Shown piece by piece: positions 9,845 through 20,641 of a stretch of 64,000 nucleotides of DNA. The stretch comes from Solanum dulcamara (taxonomy: Eukaryota; Streptophyta; Magnoliopsida; Solanales; Solanaceae). The notes under the pieces were generated by a model. The model saw only the letters and a program-made list of their open reading frames with translations. It made no database searches and had not been told where the DNA came from. The stretch spans positions 76,375,257 to 76,439,256 of the forward strand of contig NC_077238.1 in NCBI RefSeq assembly GCF_947179165.1, read 5' to 3'. How positions within the stretch are numbered: the first letter of the stretch is position 1; every line of letters starts with the position of its first letter. Made by a program: the position numbers and the translations under genes.

Positions 9845-11299
9845 TGTCACAATCCAACCCCGTAGGCCGTGATTGGGGTCCAACCTGGATACTTGTATAC
9901 ATACCTATTAGATGTAGTCAAGCTAAACTACGAATAATATGATAAATTACATAAGAACTCCAATGGGTCATAACGTCTTCATATAAATATATCCCTATCA
10001 TTTGTCTCCTGAGGAATCGTCACTAAGCATATCATGAAAGAGAACGCAAACCGACAAGACTTCCATTTCATATTAATATTCACAACACATCGTATAGATG
10101 CATCTGAACAAAACTTACACACAACCCACACACACATGTCTACAGACCTCTAAGAGTGCCAACGATATCATATGGCGGGACAGGGCCTCCGCCATACCCC
10201 TAAATAAACGAATGTATACATCAAAAAGATCAATATAAAAAATTTAAACTTCGGTACAATGAAGCACTCCAAAATACCTGAGTGGAAAATTCTAAGTTGG
10301 TGGATCCCTGAAATGCGTGTTTGTACCCGCAGGCATGAAATGCAGTCCCTCGAAGAAAGAGGTCAGCACGGAATACGTACTGAGTATATAAAGTATAAAA
10401 TACCACAAAGGAGATTACATCTAAAATAAGGGGCCAGGAGACAAGTATAATAATTAATAAATTATTGTACCTGCATCTTATGAAATAAAGTCATGCATAT
10501 CATCATCATATACCGTACTTGGCCCATTTTGGAACTCGGTGTTACAATTAATCATTATGTCATCATATGTATATATATATATATCATACCCGACCCTCTA
10601 GCAAGGTACTCGTTGACTAAAGTAATGTACACTTATATCATAATCGGCCCATTATGGGACTCAGTGCCATAACCATATCATTGCATCATCATATCATCAT
10701 TTACATATATTGTACCATACCCAGCCTTCTAGTAAGGGACTCGGTGAAGATGTAGTGAAGCTGTGCACGATAACATACCTGGCCCGGGACTCGGTGAAAA
10801 AAGTAATAACAACATGCACAAGCAGAGTAGTAAGTAATTATATGAAAATTAAATCATCATCTAAGACTCAATAGAACAATCATAATGAACTATCATTTGA
10901 ATATCAAGATAGTAATTGTCTCAGGTACACTCTGAATGCCATTAGGGACCATATCAAATAGAGCCTCACGAATCATAGACATGTATTAATATAATGCTAA
11001 ACGGCTTATGAAATCAAATACATTTGCCATCGTAGAGTCCTTAGGAATAGGAACTTTTACATTCATTTACTTTTCAACAAATAGAAGGCACGAGGGCAAT
11101 AGATCAACTACTTTAAGATTTTTACCGTCAAGAAGTAAATAAGAGTCATGAATCATACCGGAACTTATGAATGGAATTACCCCCAAAGCTCATATCATAT
11201 ATTACTTATGTCTAAGACATACCAAAAGAAAAGAGAGACAACTTTACATACCTGTTACAGATCAACCGTATCCAAGCTTGCTTTGTTACCCCTTTAGCC

Positions 11300-11600
11300 T
11301 ATTTACTATGAAAACATCTTTGATATTTCCAGTATGAAGTGCTTGCATTGTTGCGTTTTGACTTTGTCTCCCGGGATCCACCACAGGTTGGATTTGAGAG
11401 CCATGTGATGGGTGACTATCCAGCACGGTTCGGAGAGCACTTAAAGAGAATAATCTTATCCTTTGAGAATAATCAAAAATGGGGTATCCCGGGGCTAATA
11501 ATCTATGAAGAAAGGAGGGGGAAGGACAGATCAACCAAAGATCCTACTCCTCTTAGAAAGGCGAATGAATCATTTTTCCTATTTTTCATTTTGTTTTAAG
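11300..11600 (+). other. Organelle-derived fragment with group II intron domain V
   Basis: This GC-richer island stands out from its AT-rich surroundings. At 11398-11431 lies a 34-nt segment with exact group II domain V architecture. GAGCC pairs with GGTTC, the AGC catalytic triad is present, and a 2-nt bulge (CA) sits on the 3' side. The distal stem GATGG/CTATC is capped by a GTGA (GNRA) loop. One lower-stem pair is A-C instead of G-C. Just downstream CTTAAAG and CTTTGAG can pair as a domain VI-like stem. Plant mitochondrial nad-type introns carry such sequences, so a nuclear insertion of mitochondrial DNA is likely; the parent intron is not identified. Overlapping open frames here are not considered genes. 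Confidence 0.75.
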
Positions 11601-12737
11601 GCCCCATCGATGAAAGAACAAATCGGAAAATAGTCAATTTGATGAATGTAACACTATTATGAGTAAAATTTGACTTTCCAGCTTATAAATCTAAAACCAA
11701 TCACGTATAGGAATCATTTCTTTGTTCAGACTTTTCGATTAGTATATTAATTAGTTAAGAACTTAATGGAAATCGGGCAGCATTTTCTCTATATAACTCG
11801 CATAATCCGAACTTCCAATTAACCTCCGATTAGCACAGCAACACCAACAACAACGACCACCATCCTATACAATAAAACTATTTCAATATCATTCAATACA
11901 TGTTCTAAATAGCCCACCCGAAACCACGACATCAAAATATGATTTTCGATTTTTATTTCGTAAAATTACAACCACATAAAAAGGAGCATAACGTGGTTGT
12001 GAACTGCAGCACTTATACTCATCTATAACTATATTTCCAGCCCTTCAACATACAAAAATTACCTTCAAATACAATACCATAATAATGACAACACTAATCA
12101 AACTTTAATCCAACTAGAACAATTTTATTTCTGTCCATTTACAACGTCAACAATATCCATGTAATTTTTTTTACCTCCAACCCTACTTAATACAAAGTAA
12201 TCTCTCTATTACAACATTAGTAACTCCAATTTGAAAAGAAGAAACCCTACCTTAGCAACTTGGCTTCTCAACATGACTGAAAGTTGATGGCTTCGATTAA
12301 CTCGATATTGCTGCTCCTAGGATCACCCTACGTTGTTGTAGACTTTCTAAGGGTGGAATTACTTTGTAAATATTAGGTTCGGATCACTAATTTAGGCTGT
12401 AAGTTTAGCTAGCCATGGCTGAAGTTCTAAGTCTCTCTATCTCTCTATTTTTCTCTAAGTTAGGAAGAAGACTAATGAGCTAAAAATGAGCTCTTAGTCA
12501 TTAGTTTAGGCCTATATACACCACCCTTGAGAGTGACATGTGTCATCCCCTAAGGGTGACACATTTTGATCCCCTACACGTGTCCAGCGCCAAGGGTGAC
12601 ACATGTCCAGTTCCTACACGTCCATTCCTTTCATGCTCCAACCACCTAGTGTCACGTATCTTGGTAGGGTCCACTTTAGTAGGTGCATCACCTACTCATT
12701 CCAAGTAGGTTATGCACCTACTTGAAGTAGGTGCATC

Positions 12738-13043
12738 ACCTACTTACTCTTTTTCGTAGGTTCGTAATCTCATTTCACTTTAAGAACCTATATGATCCTT
12801 TCTACTTAAGCTCAACATGTACTCAAGTAGCTTAGTTATGTAAGACATCCAAATCGGTATCTTATGCAAGTAGGTCTATTTTCACGACTCACCTACTTAC
12901 TCTTTTTTGTAGGTTCGTAATCTCATTTCACTTTAAGAACTTATATTATCTTTTCTACTTAAGCTCAACATGTACTCAAGTAGCTTAGTTATGTAAGACA
13001 TCCAAATCGGTATCTTATGCTAGTAGGTCTATTTTCACGACTC
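12738..13043. repeat. 153-bp tandem duplication inside the nested LTR
   Basis: Two adjacent copies start at 12738 and 12891 with ACCTACTTACTC and share almost all bases, including 'CAAATCGGTATCTTATGC'. Just upstream (about 12675-12740) are short GTAGGTGCATCACCTAC palindromes. These are internal LTR expansions. Confidence 0.85.
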
Positions 13044-13250
13044 ATTATTCAGCCTCTAACTCCTTTCAAATCCTTTCAAACCTATTTTCAACCATCACTA
13101 CTTACACAGAACTAGTCTATGCAAAATATGGGGCCTTACATCCTCCCCTCCTTCGGATTAATTGGTAACGTCATGGATAACATGGATCACATGGAAACTT
13201 TTTGAGAAACTAAATAAATATTTCCATGTACAAAAGTGCGGGGTATAACA

Positions 13251-13520
13251 AAAGTTCAAACAACCGTGGAAGATACCGTGGAGAATATAGAGGTAGCAAC
13301 AGAGGTGGACGTGGACGAGAAAATCAATCATATGGAAGAAGACAATCAAGTGAACACTATTATGCCACAAGTCATAGATAAGGAGATCGAGGCAGAATCC
13401 GAGGTAGAGACAGATCTCAACAGGGATATAAATCTCAAGTACAATGCTATAATTATAATAAATATGGCCACTATAGCTATGAGTGTAGATCAACTCCTAA
13501 ATAAAAAGAAATAAGTCATG
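13251..13520 (+). pseudogene. T1 gag C-terminus with damaged zinc knuckle
   Basis: This continues the split gag: an Arg/Gly-rich stretch ('NRGRYRGEYRG', 'GGRGRENQSYGRR') and then the nucleocapsid knuckle. The expected C-X2-C-X4-H-X4-C reads C-Y-N-Y-...-H-...-C; the second Cys codon (13454-13456) is TAT, a TGT-to-TAT change, which should abolish zinc binding. An acidic open frame overlapping this region is a shifted-frame shadow. Confidence 0.8.
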
Positions 13521-13559
13521 TAGCAGCTGTTGAAGATCAAAATAGAGAATCTCGCATAT

Positions 13560-16500
13560 TCCTCACCTACAAGAGAGATGAAAAATCCAAGAAGAATATT
13601 TGGTAGTTGGATAGTTGTGCTAGCAACCATATGTCTGGCCCAAAGAAGTCATTTTCTAAACTAGATGAATCTGTTATTCGTAAAGTAATCTTTGGCGATG
13701 GATCACAAGTTTCTATCAAAGGAAAAGACAAAATCAGAATAACTCAAAAAATGGGAAAAAGAAATTTATTCCTGATGTTTACTATGTACCAGTTTTGAAA
13801 AGCAACATCATCAGCCTTGGCCAGCTTTCTGCAATAGGATATGAAGTGCAGATAAAGAATTGCTCAATGACCTTGAGAAACAAAAATAAAGAATTCATTT
13901 CTAAGGTTAATATGATGTAAAATCGTCTATTCACTATTGATATAGAGTCTGGAGATGTGAAATGCATGAAAATATTTATAAAAGATGACCCGTGGCTTTG
14001 GCAATTGAGATATGAACGTCTTGAATTTTCTAATCTAAAGCTGCTCGCAAAAGAAAAGATGGTGAATGGTTTGCCAAAAATAAATTCACCTGATGAACTA
14101 TATGAAGCCTGTATCAAAGGAAAACAACACCGACAAAGTTTTAAAGTTGGATATCTGGAAGAGCTAGAAGATCACTTGATATTTTGCACTCAGATTTAGC
14201 TGATCCATTTGACATGCCATCACTTGGTGAAAACAAGTATTACCTAACTTTTATTGATGATAATAGTAAAAAAAGTCTGGTATATATTCTTAAAGAAAAA
14301 TCAAAAACTCTTGAAAGATTCAAAGAGTTTAAAGCGATGGTGGAAAAATAAAGTGGGCATTATCTGAGATACTCAGATCAGATAAAGGAGGTGAATACAC
14401 TGCAAATTTATTTGAAGATTTCGTTAAAAGCATGAGATTATTCATCAGTTGATAGTCAGATATACACCTCAACAAAATGGAGTTGCGGAAAGAAAAAATC
14501 GTACCATTCTCAATATGGCAAGGAGTATGGTGAAAGGTAAGAATTTATCAAGAAATTTCTAGGCTGAAGCTATTCGATGTGCAGTTTATTTGTTGAATCG
14601 TTGTCCAACAAAGAGTGTATGATATATGACATCAAATAAAGCATGAAATGGTCAAAATCCTAGAGTTGGACATCTCAAGATATTTAGATGTATTGTATAT
14701 GCTCATGTTTCTGAACAGTTAAGAAAAAAGCTCGATGATAGAGAAGAAAAGTGCATTTTCATTGAATATGATAAAAGAAGCAAAGCTTACAGGTTGTATA
14801 ATCCTCTCACAAAGAAGGTGATTATCTTAAGAGATGTTGCATTTGATGAAGGTGATTATTGGAAATGTTGTGAAGAAGAAAAAGAAGTTGAAGGATTATT
14901 CTTTTGTGATAAAGATGATGATGATAATGATTTAGTTGATCAAAATGAACAAGGTGACAGAAAGAGTCCACCACAAAGCCCTGTTTCAACAACTCTTTAA
15001 ACATCTACATTACCAAGTAGCAGTAGCTCAAGTATAGCTCCAACAAAAATGCGTAGTCTCCGTGAGGTGTATGATGATACTGAACCCATAGAGATAACTC
15101 TCGACTATTTCTTATTTTGTTTAATGACTGAATGTGATTCGGTAACATATGAAGAGGTAACTGGAGATGTTAAATGAAAGAAGGCAATGGACGAAGAAAT
15201 TGTTGCCATCAGAAGATATGACAAATAAAAGCTAACAAGGATACCAGAAGGACATAATCCTTTTGAGTCAAATGGGTGTACAAGAAGAAAATCAACAAAG
15301 AAGGAAAAGTGGACAAGTACAAAGCAAGACTCATTACAAAAGGCTATAAACAAAAATATAGAGTAGATTATGATGAAGTATTTGCTCCGGTGGCAAGAAT
15401 TGATATCGTAAAGCTTCTCATAGCAATTGTAGCACAAAATCAATGGAAGATTTATCAAATGGATGTGAAGACAGCATTTCTAAATGGCTACTTGGAAGAA
15501 GAAGTTTATATCGAGCAGTCGCCTGAATATATAAAGCAAGGACATGAAGACAAAGTCTATCGTCTGAAGAAAGTTTTGTATGGATTAAAGCAAGCTCTGC
15601 AAGCATGGAATACCAGAATTGATGATTATTTTCAAAAGAATAGATTCATGAAAAGCTCATACGAGCATGCATTATACATGAAAAAAATAAGACCGGTGAC
15701 ATCATGACCATGTGTCTATATATGGATGATATGATTTTCACCGAAAACAATCTAGGTATGTTCAATTACTTTAAGAAAGCCATGACTAAAGAATTTGAAA
15801 TGACAGACATTGGTGAAATGTCATACTTTCTTGGAGTCGAAGTGAAAAAAATGAGAGATGACATATTTATGTCTCAAAAAAAATATGCGGAGAAAATTCT
15901 AAAAAAGTTCAGAATGCAAGATTTTAAACCTGTAGCCACGCTAGCAGGACTAGGAATGAAGTTAAGTGTTGACTCAACAAGCGAGCCAGTTAATCCAACT
16001 TTCTGCGTAATTGAAAGTTTAAGGAATGACTATCTCGCGGCCAGATATTATGTATGCAGTTGGACTGGTTAGCAAATTTATGGAAAAGCCAAAACAAGAT
16101 CATTGGATTGCCGCAAAGAGAATTTTGAGATACATCAAAGGTACGATGGATTATGGTCTCTTTTATACACACTTTGAAAAATCAAAATTGATTGGTTACT
16201 TAGACAGTAATTATGGGAAAGACTTGGATGATCGAAAAAGCACATCCAGATATTTATTCCATCTTGGCTCAGCAGCATTTTCATGGTCATCAAAGAAACA
16301 ACAAATTGTTGCTCTTTCAACATGTGAAGCAAAATATATAATTGCGACAGCATGTACCTGCCTAGCAGTTTGGTTGAAGAATATTTTGGAAGAATTATTT
16401 TTTGCTCAAGAAAATCCGATCACAATTTATGTTGACAATAAGTCTACCATATCACACGCGAAGAATCCGGTGTCGCACAGTCGAAGCAAGTACATTGATG

Positions 16501-16662
16501 CAAAGAATCATTTTATCCGAGAACAAAACAGTGGAGAACAAAACAGTGGAGTTAGTCTATTGTCGCACTGAAGACCAATTGACAGATATATCTACGAAGC
16601 CATTGAAAGCATACATATTCCGCATACCCAAAGAAAAGCTTGGAATGAAAAGTTCGATTTGA
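13560..16662 (+). pseudogene. T1 pol remnant (protease, integrase, RT, RNase H)
   Basis: The domains are in Copia order but in many frames. Protease at about 13607: the active site reads D-S-C instead of D-S-G, with a TAG stop at 13604-13606 just before it. Pre-integrase zinc finger at about 13990-14130: both His and one Cys of HHCC are replaced ('LWQLRYERL', 'LYEACIKGKQ'). Integrase core at about 14180-14540, with 'TFIDDNS', 'SDKGGEY' and '[13 protein letters not shown]'. Reverse transcriptase at about 15270-15960, with 'QMDVKTAFLNGYL', 'LYGLKQA' and an intact YMDD at 15721-15732. RNase H at about 16140-16480. A 15-bp direct duplication sits at 16521-16550. The product cannot be functional. 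Confidence 0.9.
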
Positions 16663-16669
16663 GGGGGAG
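16661..16669 (+). promoter_or_regulatory. T1 polypurine tract
   Basis: GAGGGGGAG directly precedes the 3' LTR, the expected plus-strand priming site. Confidence 0.85.
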
Positions 16670-17128
16670 TGTTAAAATTCAAATTTACTTCAATAAAGTC
16701 AAAATTGGAAGATTAAAAAGACAGAGGAATTCAATTTGAAGAAGTAAACTAAAGATGAAGGAATTCAATTTGGAGAAGTAAACTAAAGACGGAGGAATTC
16801 AATTTGGAGAAGTAAACTAAAGTAGGAAGAATTCAACTTGAAGAAGTAATATAAAGTAGGAGAAATTTAACTTGGAGAAGTCTTCTGTATGAAAGTGTAG
16901 GTTAGCTATAAATAGATATTTGTATGCATGTAATTGTGTGTTTTTTTAAAAAAAAAGATGCAAAACTTCTTAGAGAGTTAGAGAAGAAGAAATAGAGAGC
17001 AAAACTTTTATGATAAAATGAAGTATCGAAACACTTATGAGAAAATTAAAAAAAAAATTCTTTTATATATATAATATTTTACTCCTTATATAATAAAAAT
17101 ATTACTTTGATCCACTACGTTTCCAACA
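16670..17128 (+). repeat. 3' LTR of T1
   Basis: The 459-bp partner of the 5' LTR has about five copies of the 34-bp U3 unit and an extra AT-rich stretch near 17010-17060. It has diverged substantially from the 5' copy, so T1 is old. Confidence 0.9.
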
Positions 17129-18374
17129 AATCTTCTCTATATCTTTTCAATTTTCTCTCCAATTACTTCTCATCAAGATTACAAAGGACTATTTTGTCTC
17201 CTATCAAATATTACCCAATGATGTCAAAGGTGCTTACCAGTTGGATAAACACCAATTTTTTAGTATCAGGATTCGATATGACAAGACAAATTTTTTCCTT
17301 AGTTGAATTTATGATTGGTCATAAATTTAGTTAGAATGAGATTCTCTTCTACAATAAATCCTATTTTTTGCTTATTGACTGGCGTGACAGTCAAGTACTA
17401 TTGTATTATGAAGTCAGGCCTAGCCCCTCTCTGTAACTTTTTAATTTGTTGGAATATAACTTACACTACCAAATGATAGTAACAAAAAAAAAAGTCTCAA
17501 CATTAAACTCATTGCATTTTTTTAATTACAAGTCGAAATTAAATATTTGTTAAAATTTTATCCAATATCAACATATATATATACCTTATGTAAGAAATAT
17601 TGGGTTCAAGTCAAACCTATAGGCTCCATCTGCTTCTATGTTGTAATACCTGGACATAATTTTAATACATTTATATTTAATTACTTAATTATATCTTTAA
17701 TACATAAATTGTACAATTAATTAGCTGTATCCATTTGTGAACCAAATTTTGCAGGTAAAAAGGAGTCTGATTTGGATGTATGTTTATGTTGGGTTAGTGC
17801 GCTACTGAAATGATGATGCCTTTTATTTTTTGAGCTGTTTTTGGATTAATAATTTACATGTTGATGTGAGTAGTAGGTCATATAGAATGATTGGCATTGT
17901 AATCTTTATGACAAGTATGAGTCATATAAAGATTTTAAGATTTACATAATGTTTAATTTTTCAAATGATGAGACCCTAATCAAGTACCTAATTATATATT
18001 GATTAAAAAAAAATACTTTTTCTGTTTATGTTTGCTTGGCCACAATAGACTTTGCATACTTCTTAAGAAATAATTTGATTTTTTAAAATTGTGATTTTTG
18101 AAATTATTTTTTTTGTATTATTGTTTCTGACGAATTTATACCATTAAATAAAATGTCTAGTGACTTTTTATTAATAATAAAATAAAATCCTCGATGTGAA
18201 AAAGTATAGGCGAAGTCCAGATGAGTAACATTAATTATCGTATTTAAAAGAACTTTGTTACATAATTTAACTTTAGGAGCATCTTTTACCCCTCTATTCT
18301 TGTTAGAAGTGGATTTAAATACCATCTAAAGAGTCATGTGGCAAGGGAATTTTCATCCATTTTAGAGATAAGTA
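17129..18374. other. Intergenic DNA, no clear gene
   Basis: No supported gene lies here. One weak possibility is an orphan terminal exon at 17755-17813 after a TTTTGCAG acceptor, but it is only about 19 codons and was not annotated as a gene. Confidence 0.5.
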
Positions 18375-18812
18375 CTATTGAAAATAATGTTAAATTTAGT
18401 GTGAATTATTATATTAGTCTCTTAATTATTGACAGCTTTAAAAATATCAATTTACTTGATTAACTAAGTTAAAAATATCTCTCTTATGTATATGTCACCC
18501 ACCCATGCATATATCCACCCATGCATATATGTGGAATATTTTATATATCCCACATAGATATATAAAATAAAATAATATTTAAATAATTAAATGCTAAATT
18601 TAGCAAGTAAACAAGAGAAGAATTTTTAGAAAAATTACGTAACTCTTTTTCATACCCTACTCGATCCTCTACTCAGAACTCCAACCCCACCCCTCAATTT
18701 TTTTAAAAGAAAATATTCTTATCCTACACTACTGCCTGCCCCGACTTCCCCCACCCAACCCCTCGAGCCCCTCCCCCCTAAAAATAATTAAACTTAATTT
18801 TTAAAAAAATAT
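18375..18812 (+). repeat. Left arm of a long inverted-repeat DNA element (M0)
   Basis: This arm reads outward to inward 'TAAATTTAGTGTGAATTATTATATTAG', 'TTACTTGATTAA', 'CTCTCTTATG', 'CATATATGTGGA' and 'TATTTAAATAATTAAATG', and ends in a C-rich tract. The reverse complement of 42138-42545 gives the same blocks in the same order, so the two are arms of one inverted-repeat element. They are split by a Copia insertion. Arm identity looks about 65-75% by eye. Such foldback or MITE-like elements are non-autonomous, and no transposase is present. Confidence 0.75.
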
Positions 18813-18817
18813 TTTTT

Positions 18818-19016
18818 TGTTATAAAATAAACTAACTTGATAAAATAAGAAAAAGAGAGTAAGGAAAAAGAATAGAAGAGAGAAAGCAGTGAATTTATGT
18901 TTTGTATGTCTCTATATTTTCGTTGCCAAAATTGGCATTATATAGGTAAGAAAAGGTGGGCAAATTGCCAAGAAAAGGTGGGCAATTTGCCCAAGTGGAC
19001 ATCCACTTGCGTAATA
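18818..19016 (-). repeat. 3' LTR of Copia A
   Basis: The LTR is 199 bp, starting (minus strand) TATTACGCAAG just after the purine-rich CCAAGGCGGAA. It contains two close copies of 'AGAAAAGGTGGGCAA' and a minus-strand TATA (CTATATAATGCC). Confidence 0.88.
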
Positions 19017-20641
19017 TTCCGCCTTGGATGTCCATGTGTAAAAAAAAATTACAAAAAATAATATACATATTAATTCTGAACCCCCCATAGATGTTGTGCC
19101 TCGTTAAAACCTTATTAGGAAAAACCCAATGGGAAAAAATCTAATGAAGAAAAAAGAGTACACACATCTGACAATACGCCTTGATTGCTGCCTCATTAAA
19201 AACCTTACCAGAAAAATCTAGTGGGACAAAACCTTGGTTAAGGAAAAAAGAGTGCAGCGTGTATTTTACTCCCCTTGATGAAAACTTCATTTGATATTTT
19301 GAAAACGATGCATTCCAATCTTATATCTTAGTTTCTCAAAAATTGATGTTGGTAATGCCTATATGAATAAATCTGCAAGATTATCACTCGACGAACTTGT
19401 TGTACATCAATATCACCATTCTTCTCGAGATCATGTGTGAAGAATAATTTTGGTGAAATATGTTTCGTTCTGTCTCCTTTTATGAAGCCACATTTCAATT
19501 GAGATCTGCATGCGGTATTGTCTTCAAATATAATTGTGGGTACTTTGACATCATTTTATAGGCCGCATCTTTCTTTGATGAACTGTATCATCGATCTCAA
19601 CCACACACATTCTGTACTTTCTTCATGAATTGTTATTATTTCAGCATGATTTGAATAAATCGCAACAATAGACTGTTTTATAGATCGTCATGATATAACA
19701 GTTCCTTCTTGTGTAAATAGATAGCCTGTCTGAGATCGAGCTTTATGTGAATCAGATAAATAACCTGTATCTACATAACCAATAAGGTCTGCACAACCTT
19801 TGTTAGTATAAAACAAACTCATATCAATTGTACCTTTTAGGTATCACAAGATATGTTTGATACCGTTTCAATGTCTTCGTGTTGGGGATGAATTATACCT
19901 TGCCAGCAAATTAACAGAAAAATATTATACCAGGCCTGGTTGCGTTAGTAAGGTACAAAAACTGCACTAATAGCACTAATATATGGTACTTCAGGACCAA
20001 GAAGTTCTTTATCCTCTTCTGAAGGTCGAAATAGATCTTTTTCCACTTCAAGTGATCGAACAACCATTGGAGTACTTAATAGATGTGCTTTGTCCATGTA
20101 AAATCATTTTATTATTTTTTTAGTGTAGGCAGATTGGTGGACAAAGACCCCATCTACTAAATGTTCAATTTGCAGACCTAGACAAAATTTTATCTTTCCA
20201 AGATCTTTCATCTTAAATTCTTTATTTAGATACTCAATCGTCTTTTGGACCTCTTTAGGGGTTCCAATGAGATTTATGTCATCAACATAAATGGCGAGTA
20301 TAACAAACTCTTATTTTATTTTTTTAATAAAAACACATGGACACATGACATCATTTGTATAACTTTCATTTATCAAGTACTCACTAAGGCGATTATACTA
20401 CACGCGCCCTGATTGTTTCAAACCATATAATGATCTTTGCAATTTTATTAAGTAAATCTCTCAATGTTTAGTACATGCTTCAAACAATTTTAATCCTTTT
20501 GAATTTTCAAGTAAATTTCATTATCAAATAAACCATAAAGGTATGCTGTAACTACATCCATTAGATGTATTTCAAGAGTTTTATGTACAGGTAGAGTGAT
20601 GAGATATCGAAATGTTATTTCATCCATAACAGGTGAATATG
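19017..20641 (-). pseudogene. Copia A: RT C-terminus, RNase H and 3' untranslated region (broken)
   Basis: The first 250 bp match the 3' untranslated part of element B, with repeated 'CCTCGTTAAAACCTTATTAGGAAAAACCC'-like blocks (19090-19270). Beyond that the minus strand encodes degenerate RNase H and the C-terminal half of reverse transcriptase, aligning block by block with the intact frame of B. No long open frame survives. It stops at 20641, where Gypsy G1 entered. Confidence 0.85.

Larger units (their letters stand above)
9845..13250 (-). mobile_element. Large solo LTR-like insertion (about 3.4 kb) inside T1 gag
   Basis: The insert begins TGTCACAATCC and ends GGTATAACA on the plus strand, that is TGTTATACC...GGATTGTGACA on the minus strand. 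It is flanked by a perfect 5-bp duplication, AAAGT, at 9840-9844 and 13251-13255; removing the insert and one AAAGT restores a coherent gag reading. TG...CA ends plus a 5-bp duplication show integrase-mediated LTR-element insertion. No primer site, polypurine tract or retroelement protein lies inside, so it is best read as a solo LTR of a long-LTR Gypsy element. Between about 10490 and 10800 are degenerate repeats with 'GGGACTCGGTG', common in such LTRs. It also carries a group II intron fragment and a 153-bp tandem duplication. Confidence 0.75.
8717..17128 (+). mobile_element. Copia LTR retrotransposon T1 (degenerate, interrupted by a nested LTR)
   Basis: The element has two LTRs starting TGTTAAAATTC and ending AACA, a tRNA-iMet-type primer site, gag, protease, integrase, reverse transcriptase and RNase H in Copia order, and a polypurine tract. 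Flanking bases are AATTT and AATCT, a 5-bp target duplication with one mismatch. Without the 3.4 kb insertion in gag it would be about 5.0 kb, normal for Copia. All coding parts are broken by stops and frameshifts. Similarity to the Tork/Tnt1 side of Copia is inferred from motifs such as 'VELVYCRTEDQLTDI'. Confidence 0.93.

Noticed and set aside
11286..11599. Overlapping open frames on both strands as an organelle or nuclear protein gene
   Set aside because: They overlap a group II intron domain V, a non-coding RNA structure; no protein family was recognised.
13236..13514. Acidic 92-codon open frame and its antisense partner
   Set aside because: It starts inside the nested LTR and is a shifted-frame reading of the Arg/Gly-rich part of T1 gag.
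17755..17813. Possible orphan terminal exon after a TTTTGCAG acceptor
   Set aside because: Only about 19 codons, no matching upstream exons and no recognised family.
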